Part shown: positions 24,380-35,037 of the stretch, in pieces
Position numbering within the stretch: the stretch's first letter is position 1
Layout of the letters: every line of letters starts with the position of its first letter
Source: Digitaria exilis
Lineage: Eukaryota > Streptophyta > Magnoliopsida > Poales > Poaceae
Direction: 5' to 3'
DNA: 64,000 nt
Assembly: GCA_015342445.1 (NCBI GenBank)
Contig: JACEFO010002497.1
Coordinates: forward strand, 558,001-622,000
The notes under the pieces: model-generated
What the model was told of the DNA's origin: nothing
Database searches by the model: none
The model's input: only the letters and a program-made list of their open reading frames with translations
Made by a program: the position numbers and the translations under genes

Positions 24380-25171
24380 TCAGATGGAGTGGTGGCTCCG
24401 GCACCAGCTGCCACTCTGCCTCTGCTCGTCGGTAGCACCTAACAGCTCCTCCAGGTACTCTGCCCCCAGGTCCTCCAGCTCCATCACCTCGCTCCGCCCG
24501 CCCGCCTTGCACCTGCGGCTCGCCGGCCGCAACCGCCGCGTCCGCATGGAGTTCCGGCGCTTGAGCGCCACCACCGGCGACGGCCCGTCCTCCATGCCCA
24601 TCCCCTCCATGGACCGCCGGACACGCTCCACGGGGAAGTTGAGCACCGCGGCCGCGCCCCGCACCGCGAACGCCGCCTGGTCGTACGCCAGCGCCGCCGC
24701 CTCCGCGCTGTCGAAGGTGCCCAGCCACACCCGCGCGCCGCCGCGCATCGAGTCTCGGATCTCCGCCGCGAACTTGCCCCACGGCCGCTTCCGCACCCCG
24801 CGGTACGGCCGCCCGCCATGCCCCGCCGCGGCTTCTCCTTCCTCCGTCACCGAGCCGGGGTGCCCCTCCTGTCCTGCAACTGCCATCCCGGCCACGTCCG
24901 GCAGGAGCATCTCCATGGTGTCGTTGCTGTGGAGAGGAAGCGTCGGGTGGTGGTGGATGAAGCTACCCCACGGCGTGGACTCGACGGAGCCGGTGGAGGA
25001 GCCCGGCGAGTCGAGGGGCGGCACGCCGGGATGCTGGTGCTGGGAGGATCGGCGCGTCGTCATGCTCATGCGCCGGGCGAGGAAGCCGACGATGCCGGTG
25101 CTGAGGTGCAGAGCCGGCGGGGAGGTGTGCGAGTGCGAGCTCTGGGTGGTGTCGCTGTTGCTGGTCACCAT
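24380..25171 (-). CDS. AP2/ERF transcription factor, group IX (ERF1/ORA59-like)
   Basis: A single-exon gene for a 263-aa ethylene-response factor, a nuclear DNA-binding protein whose relatives bind GCC-box promoters in ethylene, jasmonate and defence signalling. The AP2 domain spans about residues 123-181, beginning YRGVRKRPWGKFAAEIRD and including RVWLGTF and the AYDQAAFAVRG helix. The A and D residues in AAEIRD mark the ERF rather than the DREB subfamily. The C-terminal EDLGAEYLEELL (233-244) is a group IXc signature. The frame is open upstream to 25378, but a TATA box at 25226-25234 places transcription start near 25200. The ATG at 25171, in the context ACCATGG on the opposite strand, is therefore the likely start. 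The N-terminal 120 residues are Ser/His/Pro-rich and low complexity. It is intact, with the intronless structure typical of the group. Confidence 0.95.
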   Translation of the reverse strand: MVTSNSDTTQSSHSHTSPPALHLSTGIVGFLARRMSMTTRRSSQHQHPGVPPLDSPGSSTGSVESTPWGSFIHHHPTLPLHSNDTMEMLLPDVAGMAVAGQEGHPGSVTEEGEAAAGHGGRPYRGVRKRPWGKFAAEIRDSMRGGARVWLGTFDSAEAAALAYDQAAFAVRGAAAVLNFPVERVRRSMEGMGMEDGPSPVVALKRRNSMRTRRLRPASRRCKAGGRSEVMELEDLGAEYLEELLGATDEQRQSGSWCRSHHSI

Positions 25172-25225
25172 GGGATGATCAACTGGTCCGTCCGAGTTGA
25201 ATGAAACCTCTGCTGTTGGAAGCCT

Positions 25226-25234
25226 CCTTTTATA
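25226..25234 (-). promoter_or_regulatory. TATA box of the ERF gene
   Basis: The minus strand reads CAGTATAAAAGGAGG. This is a strong TATA box about 55 bp upstream of the ATG at 25171, and it decides the start codon because the longer open frame begins upstream of the promoter. Confidence 0.8.
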
Positions 25235-25566
25235 CTGCTCGCCGCCGCCGGGAACAGAGGAGAAAACAGGGGATCGAGCAGCGACAGCATTGGAATCCTC
25301 GCTCCCTTGTTTCCACCCCCAACCTTTAATTACTGGAGTATTATTTTCAATTGCCTCGAATGTCTTGTCTCTATACATTGGCTTAAATAGTGCCTAAACA
25401 TAATTAAAATTGCTATATTTCAGCGCTATCCTATTTTCTCAAAAAAGTTGATCAACCGGTTCATAAAATATGTGAGTGAGAGGCTGAAGAGCTAGCAACT
25501 TGAACCACTTGAAAATTATGATTTTCATCTAGTGTTTTTTGGCCAAGACTACTTTTGTTTTACTTA

Positions 25567-25722
25567 GGCTGTGTTCAGTTCCAAAAAGTATTTTTTAGTT
25601 CATATTCATCTCTCTCACATAACACGCTTCCCAGAAAATTCTTTTTCTACCTTTCCTATTCATCCCCCTCACGTAACACCCTTTCTAAAAAATATTTTTT
25701 CTCCCCCCAACTAAACACAACC
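25567..25722. mobile_element. Tourist-type MITE (156 bp)
   Basis: The left end GGCTGTGTTCAGTT and the inverted right end GGTTGTGTTTAGTT are flanked by TTA on both sides, the PIF/Harbinger target duplication. The interior is C/T-rich, with the internally repeated word TCACATAACACGCTTCC / TCACGTAACACCCTTTC. Confidence 0.8.
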
Positions 25723-25761
25723 TTAACCTATTTGAATTTAGTGTGTGTGTACACTTTAGTA

Positions 25762-25994
25762 CTCTTCCGTTTAAAATTGTCGTCTGTTTAACTTTATTTA
25801 CCATAAGCTTGGTCGCTCATCTTATTCAAAAGATTATGTAAAATATCACATTTTTTCTATGGCTTGCTTTACTAATAAAATTCCTTAAAGAATAAATGAA
25901 TTTTTGCTATGTTTGCACAGACTTTCTGAATAAGATAAGCGGTTAAACTTGGAGTCAAAAATGTCAAGCAAACTACACTTTAGAACATAAGAAG
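25762..25994. mobile_element. Diverged Stowaway-like MITE (233 bp)
   Basis: The termini CTCTTCCGTTTAAAATTGTC and, inverted, CTTCTTATGTTCTAAAGTGT are alignable and are bounded by TA. A second stretch near each end (GTCTGTTTAAC / GTTTGCTTGAC) extends the inverted repeat. Confidence 0.65.
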
Positions 25995-26304
25995 TATATT
26001 TCAACATCTAATCTTCTAGCCAGGTTGAACCATGGTGTGGTGCCACATGCATATTGGTGGGATAAAGTGTGCCACACTGTAGTACTCCAACACACTGGGA
26101 GCTTGTAGCAAACCTCTATGAGGTCCTAACATTTTCATTTTAACTCAGATATATAGGAATTTATATAAAAATTGCACCACCCAATAATATTACAACTTTC
26201 TTGTGATGATTTGTTACCATTCGAATTTATTTACATGCCCACATACTAGCTCCAACCAGCTAGTCTTAATGTGGTTTCGATGCTCCTACTTTTTATATTA
26301 GATT

Positions 26305-26826
26305 GGAAAAAGTCTATATCACCCCCTCACCTATGGAGGGTGGACTACATAACCCCCGACCTATGAAATGGTCTAAATCACCCCTGAACTTCTTAAAACC
26401 GATCAAATTATCCCATAAATCAATTTTGAAAAATCATAGTAAATCACACAAAAATCATAAAATGGAAAATCAAATTGTGTTGGACTCCAAATGAGTAGAT
26501 ATACACAATGAACATACAATATGGTATGCTTTAATACATTTTCTTATAACTATAGAGAAAAGCATAGATCTAAAGCTATAGTGAAAAAAATGTACTAAAA
26601 CATATCATATTACATGTTCAATGTGTATATCTACTCATTTGGAGTCCAACACAATTGAATTTTCTATTTTATGATTTTTATGTGATTTTACTATGATTTT
26701 TTAAAACTGCTTTAGGGAGTAATTTGATCGGTTTTGAGAAGTTCAGGGGGTGATACAGACCATTTCATAGGTTGGGGGCTACGTAGTCCAACATATATAG
26801 GTTGGAGGGTGATATAGACTTTTTTC
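26305..26826. mobile_element. Fold-back Mutator-like MITE with 10-bp target duplication
   Basis: Both halves are inverted copies of each other over most of the 522 bp. GAAAAAGTCTATATCACCC at the left end matches GACTTTTTTC at the right end inverted, and internal words such as TTGGAGTCCAACACAATT and ATCTACTCATTTGGAGTCC pair with the other arm. ATATTAGATT precedes (26295-26304) and follows (26827-26836) the element. A 9-11-bp duplication is typical of Mutator-like transposons. No coding capacity; a transcript would form a long hairpin. Confidence 0.88.
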
Positions 26827-26837
26827 ATATTAGATTA

Positions 26838-27372
26838 GGGCAATGCTACGGTACTTCAATTACCTCCTAGGAGGTAAGAGTTCTAAGTAAATCTAAGCCC
26901 TTGAATATTAAGAGAGCTAAATAATTATATTGTTAAATAATTAAAAATGAGGGAAACAACCGCCACTTCCATGCTCTTAGGCAGAAAACAGATATGCTCA
27001 TCCGTATGGATCTGCATGTTTACATGCAAATCGATTTATTTTAGTTGAAACTAGCCACATCCTATTTTGCAGTTGGTCACATGAATATTTGTTTTATGTC
27101 AAGTACTATATTCACATACCTGCAACTACATCCAGACTGCCTTTTGTATAGCAAAAATGTTAAATTTCACCCACATGTCTTATCAGTTATCGCATCAGGT
27201 ACAGACGTTAGATCATGCACGTATATGTAGAAATCTAATAGGGAGATATTTTCCTTATTCATATTTTTTAAAAATAAAAAATACATAAGTATTACCTCTT
27301 AGGAGGTAATAGTTATCCAGATCTAATTAAATGGATGGTCTATAGTTATTGTGGAGTGCTATAGCAAAGCCC
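26838..27372. mobile_element. Second Mutator-like MITE abutting the first, 9-bp target duplication
   Basis: The left terminus GGGCAATGCTACGGTACTTC and the inverted right terminus GGGCTTTGCTATAGCACTCC are related. ATTAGATTA lies on both sides (26829-26837 and 27373-27381). Subterminal palindromes TTACCTCCTAGGAGGTAA (about 26861) and ATTACCTCTTAGGAGGTAAT (about 27291) also pair. Non-coding interior. Confidence 0.75.
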
Positions 27373-27381
27373 ATTAGATTA

Positions 27382-28573
27382 AGGTGGTAATCATTAAAAG
27401 TGGAACATAGGAGATCTAAATATTCAGAACCAAGCTATGCAGTTATAGTTTTTTTTTTTTGAAAAGTTATCCAGTATAGTTTGTTATATATTGCAATAGT
27501 ACTATACTACTATTTGAGGATCTCCAGCATGATTTGAGATGAAACTGAGACGACCCTGCGGATACGATGCACCTGCAGTAGATGACACCCAACGAGAAAA
27601 AAAAGAAAACACCAGACGTGGAGCGGTTAATATTTTAAGTTTCATGTTGTCGATAGGGGCAAGCTCTCTTGGCGCACGTGCGTCACCTTATAATCGAAAA
27701 ACAAAATGAAATAAAAAACAGTTGCGCATGAACTGGACGCTAGAAACAAAGCGTGCTACTTCTAGACTCTCAACTTTTATGCAGTTTGGTTTGATGCAAT
27801 GGAATACCAGGCTATATAATATTCCCTTTTTTTTTATGCAAGTAGAATATTCCTTTTCATGAAAGGTTGGGAAGGAGGCACGCAGGGTTTGACAAGTCAG
27901 CCGCCTGGTGCTATCCCCTTCGGACACATGTCCATTGCATTTGGAGGCTGCACTTGCACAGACGACGACACCATGCAGTGAAAAGAAACAAACCAAAAGG
28001 AAAGAAAACTACTATAAAAGCGGTTAGGCAGTCATCATTCCATCTTAGCTCGCATTTGACGACCTGCCTTCTGGTCAACGTTCAAGTCTTGCTAGCTATA
28101 CACCCAAGCGACCAGACTAGTGTCCACTGTCCAGTGGTGGATATCGGCCGGCTCGGCTTAGCTCAGCTCGTCCAGCTCGATTTGGCTCGCGAGCGAATGG
28201 GAAAGGAGCGCGAGGCTACGACGGGCGAGGTTGGCCGGTGCACTGCGATGGCGGGGGGATGCCGGCCGGCAGGGAAGAGCAAGGAAGGCAAATCAAGTTT
28301 TATTAGCATGAATCCATCACAAGCAGCCGCAATCACAAAAGAAATACTCTGCCGAAACACAAGTTCCAAATAGAAAAGGAATATTGCTAGAGAATTTGAG
28401 ATTAACCTCAATCCAATAAAAAAATCAAAAGAAACACATGCTAAATCTGATGAAGAATCGAATTCATGGGTCATGGCAAAGGAGATTTTGTGTTGTACTT
28501 GTATAATCGATCAACACAGGACTCCACAAGCACAGCTGAGACGCACCTGCGTCCTTGTTGCCAGAGATCAAAC
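27382..28573. other. Gene-free interval with an isolated TATA-like site and a short frame
   Basis: No recognised gene. CTATAAAAG at about 28012 resembles a TATA box, and a 58-codon frame starts at 28197 (MGKEREATTGEVG...), but nothing supports a product. It may be a relic promoter or chance. The GC-rich stretch 28140-28280 lies within it. Confidence 0.35.
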
Positions 28574-28771
28574 GGGCTACTTGGTTGAGTGACCATGTGT
28601 GCCAAGCCAAAATATGGGCATGGTCTATAAAATTTTGGCATCTTGGTTGAAAGCCAAACCTAACTTTGCCACTCATTCTTGCCCTAACTTTGGCTAATTT
28701 TTTTTACCATGCCAATATTTTGACATGCCCAAGATTTAGTTGCACCATTCGGTATTCAACCAAGTAAGCCC
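28574..28771. mobile_element. MITE-like element with inverted ends (198 bp)
   Basis: GGGCTACTTGGTTGAGTGACC at the left matches, inverted, GGTATTCAACCAAGTAAGCCC at the right. The interior includes further pairing words (GGCATGGTCTATAAAATTTTGGCA against TGCCAATATTTTGACATGCCC). The target duplication is not clear, so the superfamily is not assigned. Confidence 0.55.
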
Positions 28772-31385
28772 AAAGTACCCATGTAGCGAGGAGAGATAGC
28801 AGAGGATCCGTGGCTAGCTTGCTCCATTGATGGAAAGTGCAGAAAAGGAATGAGACATGGGATGCTCATAGAGATCTCGAAGTCCAGCGATGTGCTCATG
28901 GATGTGTGCTACCCGAGATGGAAAAGCGGCATCAACGCCACTAGCCACCATTGGCTTCTCGGTAGTGGACAAGCTCTACAGTGCCACAAAAAGGGCTAGT
29001 AATGCTACGTCAGCATCAGCCAGCGCCAGCCAGGCAGCGAGCCGACACGCTGGAGGATGAAACACATATTGTTCTATAATATCCATATTGTCCTGCAAAA
29101 TATTAGTTATAGAAGAAATAACAACAATTAATTATCCCTAATAATCTCCTATGCAGGTGTGATGGGGCCTCTCAATCAATCAACACAGTAAAAAGAAGCA
29201 CCTTACCAAGGTCTTACAAGGTTCCTACCAGCAAAGCAAAGGATTACCTAGAAGATGTGATCCAGCGATTGCAAAGGTCAAAAACAGTGTTGTCCAATAG
29301 TAATATGTGGAGCTATAGGAAGGCCAAAAAGATGTAGCAAGGAATAACAATAATTCAATTCAGAAATTGCAAAGCTGAAAATTAGTCACAAGCTATTGTC
29401 TATGTCGTTGGCCTAAACTTGTCTCAGACCTAGCTTAACCAAGCGAGAGATACAACCAGCCAAGGACTCAAATGGATGCAAGCACTTCTGAATTTTCCTT
29501 TTTTTTTCTTCCTTCTCTTTTTTTTCTTTTCGGGTGCGGCTTTTTCTGTTATTTCTTCTTAGCATGTTTGCCTTTTCTATTTTATTTTTTTATACCAGCA
29601 AGTGCCACAAAAGAATTTTTACAATATATGCATACTCAACTTGCACGTGTGTTGTGCAAGGCAACTAGAACAATGATCAGGATAAACTCCCTACCAGGAA
29701 ATATCAATAATGACACAGCCTAATTTTTCCTTGGCATACAGATTTTTGCCGTGAAAAAAAAAATAATATGGCAGCTAGCACACACAATCTGAACTTGCTC
29801 TTTCTTTTCTGTCCTGAAATCACACACTGAATAAACTAACTATATGTTTGACACAAAATTCAGCATAGCAGTAGCTCCTTTATTTTGAAAGATGTAGTAG
29901 CACATCAGCGATAATGCACATGAACCATTGACACTTGACACTAGAGACCGAGAAAAAGACTAGACACGACAAACACAATGACACAACAAGGGACAAAAAT
30001 TCAGAAAAGCAATCTGAACAGAAAAATTATGGGGCACAAAAGGATTATAGGACAGCGGAAACAATGATAACCTATATTTTTGTAGGGCAACTTTTTTTGG
30101 AGTTTTAGGACGATGACAAAAACTAAACTAGGTAAGGTGAACCTGACGATAAACCTGAAGTTCTGATTACTAATTGATGAAAACTAGGGTTCCCGATCTT
30201 CCGAAAGGTTCAGATAAGTGACGATTTGGTGGAGTCGCGACACACTTCGATCCGGCTTCCGAACAACACGTTCCGAGCCCCGCAATCGCAGCACCACGTC
30301 TCCTCAGGTTATCGACCGGCGGATGCACGGTCGACCTTGCCAAGAAGGCTAATCCCTACCTGCGAATCGAAGAACACAAGCAAGAACAAAGTAGGATGCA
30401 ACCAAATTGCAGATGTATGATTAATCTCACGAGTTGGGGTCTCACAAACCGAAGAACGACGACTGTTCAAAGACAAATTGATCTAAAGCAAAACCCAAAC
30501 CCTAAGGAAGGCGGCGGCTACTGAATTATAGAGCTTAGGGTCGTGGATGACCCCCTGCTCACGCCCCCTAATGGGCTTGATGACGATACACGGCCCAAAG
30601 GCGAAAAGACGGTGACGCAGCACCGGGACAGATTCTGGACGCCACCTTGTTTGGATGATTCCCGACGACTCAGGACATATTTGGGCTTCAAACCAACGCC
30701 ATTGGAAGCTCTATGAAAGCTTCTTTCCAACCATATGTGGATCGTCGAAATCAGACTCCGTATGTGGCCTGGGCGTTCGTTTTACCGAAAGCAGCTCCTG
30801 GACTCCGAGGTGGACTCGAACTCGAGTTGTAATGGGCCTCCATCTTGACTTGGGCGCCCTTGCTGGTCTCCTAAGGTGGCGGCCAAGATGGAGGATGTCC
30901 TGGAACATCTTTGAAGCTCTCTCTATATGTCTGGAGCCTACTCCATCTTAGGCCTGGGTCCCATATATGAATAACAAGCCCGCGAAGACATTGTAATAAT
31001 GCATTTGTACCTTCAGTCAAATAATGACATGGACATGTGGAACCAAGTGAATTGTATAACAAATCATTATGTAAATGGGAAAATAAATTCACCTTATGAC
31101 CAATGTTCGTATTCGATGGTGTCATGTTCTCATCACCTCTCATCGGCATTGTTGATTCAGGTGTTAGGGCAGGCTACCGCCGCCTGTCGAAGCTGCTGGG
31201 CGAGCAGGAGGAGCTATTCTATCTCAGCCTCATCCTCCTCTCGAGAAAGGATCCTCGACGCCGGCCCGCGTGCTCGACATGCACTATCTCTCTCTCCTAT
31301 TCATGTCCTGCTCTGGTCATGGTCCGTGAGCAGCGGCTACAGATGCTTGCGGACTTGCACTGTGTCGCACGTGTGTCCCCAGCGA
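28772..31385. other. Gene-free interval, partly LTR-retrotransposon-like
   Basis: No gene. The stretch 30180-30960 (for example TCGCGACACACTTCGATCC and CCGAAAGCAGCTCCTGGACTC) has the appearance of non-coding gypsy-type retrotransposon sequence in grasses, but no LTR pair could be placed. 29470-29600 is T-rich. Confidence 0.4.
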
Positions 31386-31544
31386 GTGGGGGAACGGGAG
31401 GCGGAGCTGGAGCTCAACGGAATTGAGTCTACGTTGGCCGGTGGGGGAGCGAGAGGCAGAGGGCCAGCAGGTGAGGGAACGGGAGGCCGAGAGGGACCAG
31501 GCGGGTGGGGGAGCGGGAGACAGAGACGGGGTAACCAGGAACGG
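31386..31544. repeat. Short G-rich tandem repeat, unit about 33 bp
   Basis: The word GTGGGGGAGCGGGAGGC, with variants, starts at about 31386, 31440, 31471, 31504 and (shortened) 31540. The last unit is interrupted by the hAT element at 31553 and resumes as GCGGAGCGGG after 34300. In one plus frame it reads as repeated Arg-Glu-Ala-Glu, but there is no sign of a real protein. Confidence 0.65.
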
Positions 31545-31552
31545 GACGGGAG

Positions 31553-34292
31553 CAGGGTTTTATTTTTCGAACCGGGAGACCGAACCGCCAGCCAGCGGAA
31601 GCGGTTAGCCGGACCGGTTAGACCGGTTACCACTGGAAACCGAACGAATTCAAATTTTGAATTCAAATTCCCCATGACGTCGGTTTGGTCCGGTGAGCCG
31701 ACCGGTTAGACCGGTTTACCGACCGGTTGGGCTGGTTAGCCGGCCGGGTAGCTTAAAAAAATGGGCATGACCTATCCGCAAATTAATGGAAAAATTAACC
31801 ACAAATGCATACGAATATCCATACATATAATTGTGCATACAAATATCCATTCAAATAGTTTAGTAGTCCTCTGATACAAATAATTGTTCATACAAATATC
31901 CGTACACATAATAGTGGATAGAAATAGATCAACGGTAGAATTGCGAGGCCATTTCATACTCCGTGGTGGACATCACATTCAAACCCTGCCTTTCAAGCAG
32001 CTCAGCTTTAAAGTCTTACCAAGTTTGGCCCGTCCAGGCCGATGTCGTCTGCCATTCCTGAAGTAACATATTGTACCAATGGGGATCTTACCATTCGTAC
32101 ACCCATCTCATCAGTGGCTGCATGCTCAACTCCGGTATAGGATAGTAATAACTAGACTGTGAGGATTCCCTGTAGGAGGAGTTAGAAGAGAACTGTGGAG
32201 AGCCGTAATCCGTCGGTCCAACCGTTCTCCTCTGCGACATCGGTGCTCTATGGTCAATGTCCTGGGTTGCATGCGTGAACTCAGTCTCCCCTGCAATCAA
32301 CCATATAGTATAATTAATACTCACAAGTCACAATAATAAACACATGTGCATATGTACGTACACTTGGTACCTGTAAAATGGAGACCAGCAGGTGGGTTTG
32401 AAGGTGACACGCCTCCGCCCCCGCCACCGCCAGCAGCACCGCCACTGCCGCCACCACTGCCACCACCACCACCACCATCATTACTATCATCACCATCATT
32501 ACTATCATCACCATCGCTACTATCATCACCATCATCGGCGGAGCTGCTATCCTGAGACTCCTGATACTCTCGACTTTTATCACCCTCACCATCATCAGTC
32601 TCTTCATCGCTCAGGACTTCTACTACTTTCTGTTTGCTTTTTCCCGTGGCCTGGCCTCGTTGGCGCTTCGGGTTAACCTGGCTAGGCCCGACGTGGTACT
32701 TCCTCTTCCCTACATGAGTGTTACCCACATGTCGTCGTGCCCAATCACTGATGCAATCATCCCCTGTAGAAGTATGGAGGTCTGCTGGATTTATTTTATC
32801 CGTGACAATATGAGACCGGAGCAGTGTGTCACCTTCATCATCGTCCTCGTCTAGAACTGGAGCTTGGTTTGACCTTCCATATTCCATCCATTCCCGCCCC
32901 GGATTTTTAGGATCATAGAATGAAAGATAGGCTAGCTGCTCAATGAAATCACCTTGATCACACGGAGGATCGGCAACATCCTCTGCAACGTACCCTCTCC
33001 CCTCGTACCACCCCCCCTCCATGCTCGTATGCACCTCCTCTCTGTTGCACCCCGCGATGGAACTCCTCTTCCGCTCTTGATTGGTTCAGGGCACGCTGCA
33101 GCTCAGCCTCCTCATCATACGCTTCATCTCCCCCAGGATAGTTACCTTCCGCTGCAACCTTCTCCTTTCTCAACTTCTCTTGAGCACGTTGAGCAGTTAC
33201 CTTCTTAGCCCTTTCAAGTTCACGCTGAAAGTACTCACACACCTCCTTTGAAACCTTCATACAATGGACGACCTCCGTCCCGTGCCCTGCCAAATGTTGT
33301 TTCAATCTAGTGGCACCACCTCCTCCCTTGGACTTATGACAATAGTTGCATCTCCAACCGGGGTAAAGATTTTCACCGTGTTCCCATACAACATCTTTCT
33401 CTCTGCCAGACATTGCGTATCTACAAACATGAAATGAACATAAACATATCAATGTCAACTTGACAACACATAACTATATCACAATACTTAAATCCTACAT
33501 CCATTTCCTTATTTCCAAAATCACAATACCCTACATCAAAATATACATACATGGCTACAAATCATTAGATCCACTTCATACATTCTAAAATCACTTGGAT
33601 GCAATCAAAATATACCTAAATATCTCCATCACTACATCCATTTCATAATTTCCTAAATCACAATAGTCTAAATCATTGAAACCCGCATCAAATCCATACC
33701 TCACCCGCGGTCGGGCTGCTAACCGCCGCTGTCGGGCGGCTTACCGCTGCACCGGGTCGGCTAGCCGGCGTCGGGATCCGGGAACCGGGGCGGCGACCGT
33801 AGATCTGCCACCCGTCCGGCTAACCGACCAACTGGAGCGGTTACCGGGCCCGCCGGAGCGGCTAGCCGGGCTCGCGCGGCGGTGGCGGCGTTTGAGGCGA
33901 TTTTTCGCCTTGAGACAGTGCGTTGCGCGGGGGGGGGGGGGGAGAGAATGGCCGACTGGCCGTTGGGGGAGGGGGGTTAGGGTTAGGGCGGCGTTGGGCC
34001 CTGACGGGCCTCAAATGGGCCGAGCCTTTTTTTTCTTTTTCTTTTTTGATTTAATTTTTATTTACCGAAAAATACCAAATGAGCAAATATTTAAAAAACT
34101 TTTACACCACCAGTTTAGACACATCTTGAAGTATTTTTAGGAATTTTTACGACATTTTTTAATTTTTTGAATTCAAATTTAAAAATTTCAAATTTTGAAC
34201 GGTTCAAACCGCCCGAAACCGGAACCGGTCCGGGACGGTTTGGTCGGGAACCGGTCAAACCGGACCGGTTCCCGACGGTTTGGTTAACCCTG
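31553..34292 (-). mobile_element. Internally deleted hAT transposon (2740 bp) with 8-bp target duplication
   Basis: GACGGGAG occurs immediately before (31545-31552) and after (34293-34300) the element, the 8-bp duplication of hAT transposons. The ends are CAGGGTTTTATTTTTCGAAC at the left and, inverted, CAGGGTTAACCAAACCGTC at the right. Subterminal zones of a few hundred bp on both sides are packed with ACCGGTT / CCGGTTAGAC words, probable transposase-binding sites. The minus-strand interior encodes only the N- and C-terminal parts of a transposase, so the element is non-autonomous. It sits inside the G-rich tandem repeat, whose unit it splits. Confidence 0.92.
32321..33413 (-). pseudogene. 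hAT transposase remnant (BED zinc finger plus C-terminal tail, catalytic core missing)
   Basis: The N-terminal part (33413 down to about 32960) starts MSGREKDVVWEHGENLYPGW and carries a BED-type zinc finger with C-x2-C and a downstream H-x4-H (RCNYCHKSK ... RLKQHLAGH), followed by a charged helical region. A second frame (33034 down to 32321) contains FYDPKNPGREWMEYGR, an acidic stretch DEDDDEGDTLLRS, and a tail rich in Asp/Ser/Gly repeats. This resembles the C-terminal end of plant hAT transposases. The RNase-H-like DDE core and hATC dimerisation region that should lie between them are absent, so over 1 kb of coding sequence has been lost. The two parts are in different frames. The deletion scenario is inferred; the zinc finger is visible directly. 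Confidence 0.75.
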
Positions 34293-34300
34293 GACGGGAG

Positions 34301-34779
34301 GCGGAGCGGGTACGTACGGGACTACGCAGGAGCTCGGCGGGTGCGTTCAGGTTGGTTTGGGACTTTGGGTACCGGTAATGATTAGGGTGAGAAAATAATT
34401 ATGATTTTGGCAGAAACATTTTCTAACTATCAGTTTCGGTAGGTTTGACCCCCTCCCCACCTCCGTTGATCCTTACATGTGGGTCTGACGTGAGGGGTAC
34501 CGTGGGCCCAAATTGGGTGAGAAATGTTTTCAATTCTACTCGTTCTTTTATAGATAGATATTTCTAAGATGCCAGGTAAGGAAGAGAATATTTAATTTAT
34601 ATATAAAATGGTATTATTATTAGTTGTTTCCTAGGCCAGGCCACATGCAAGACAGGATTCATTTTGGACACCGTGTATACAAGATTTCACCCTATGAAAC
34701 TCATTTCATATTTCTTCTTATTAACGCTTTGCCACGTCATCAAAATTGTTGACGTTAAACCCCTATTATCTGATGAGTA
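34301..34779. repeat. Dispersed repeat A, copy 2 (inverted), and flanks
   Basis: Sequence 34385-34570 is the reverse-oriented, diverged counterpart of 5610-5830. It shares, on the opposite strand, GAGTAGAATTGAAAACATTT and TTTGGGCCCACGGTACC. The neighbouring bases up to 34779 hold nothing recognised. Confidence 0.6.
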
Positions 34780-35037
34780 CTCCCTCCGTCCCATAATACA
34801 TGACGTTATGGGATGCGTGAACATGTTACTTTCTCAACTTTGACTCGATTTGTAGAAAAATATGTGCAATATTTATATCTCTAATAAATTTGTTAAAAAA
34901 CTAGATTCAAATATCTATCTAATGATAGTAATGATGTATTATAAATATTAATATTATTTTATATATAATTAGTTAATGTTGAAAGATGTTGTTTTTCTTG
35001 GGAAGCGAGAATGACATCTATTTTGGGACGGAGAGAG
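34780..35037. mobile_element. Stowaway MITE (258 bp)
   Basis: CTCCCTCCGTCCCATAATACATGAC at the left pairs with ATGACATCTATTTTGGGACGGAGAGAG at the right. TA lies on both sides. A classical, little-diverged terminus. Confidence 0.92.

Noticed and set aside
24354..25204. Long plus- and minus-strand frames overlapping the ERF gene (280, 142, 128 and 111 codons)
   Set aside because: They are GC-driven shadows of the AP2/ERF coding sequence; only the minus-strand frame ending at 24380 shows a protein family.
31423..31709. Glu/Arg/Ala repeat protein
   Set aside because: It is a translation of the G-rich 33-bp tandem repeat, running into the hAT terminus.
32392..32676. His-rich 94-codon plus-strand frame
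   Set aside because: It is the antisense of the Asp/Ser/Gly repeats in the transposase tail.
33955..33990. GGGTTAGGGTTAGGGCGG as interstitial telomere repeat
   Set aside because: Only two TTAGGG units occur; plant telomeres use TTTAGGG, and the sequence is in a G-rich transposon zone.
33676..34140. 154-codon Arg/Pro-rich frame
   Set aside because: It lies in the subterminal repeat zone of the hAT element and simply translates ACCGG-type repeats.
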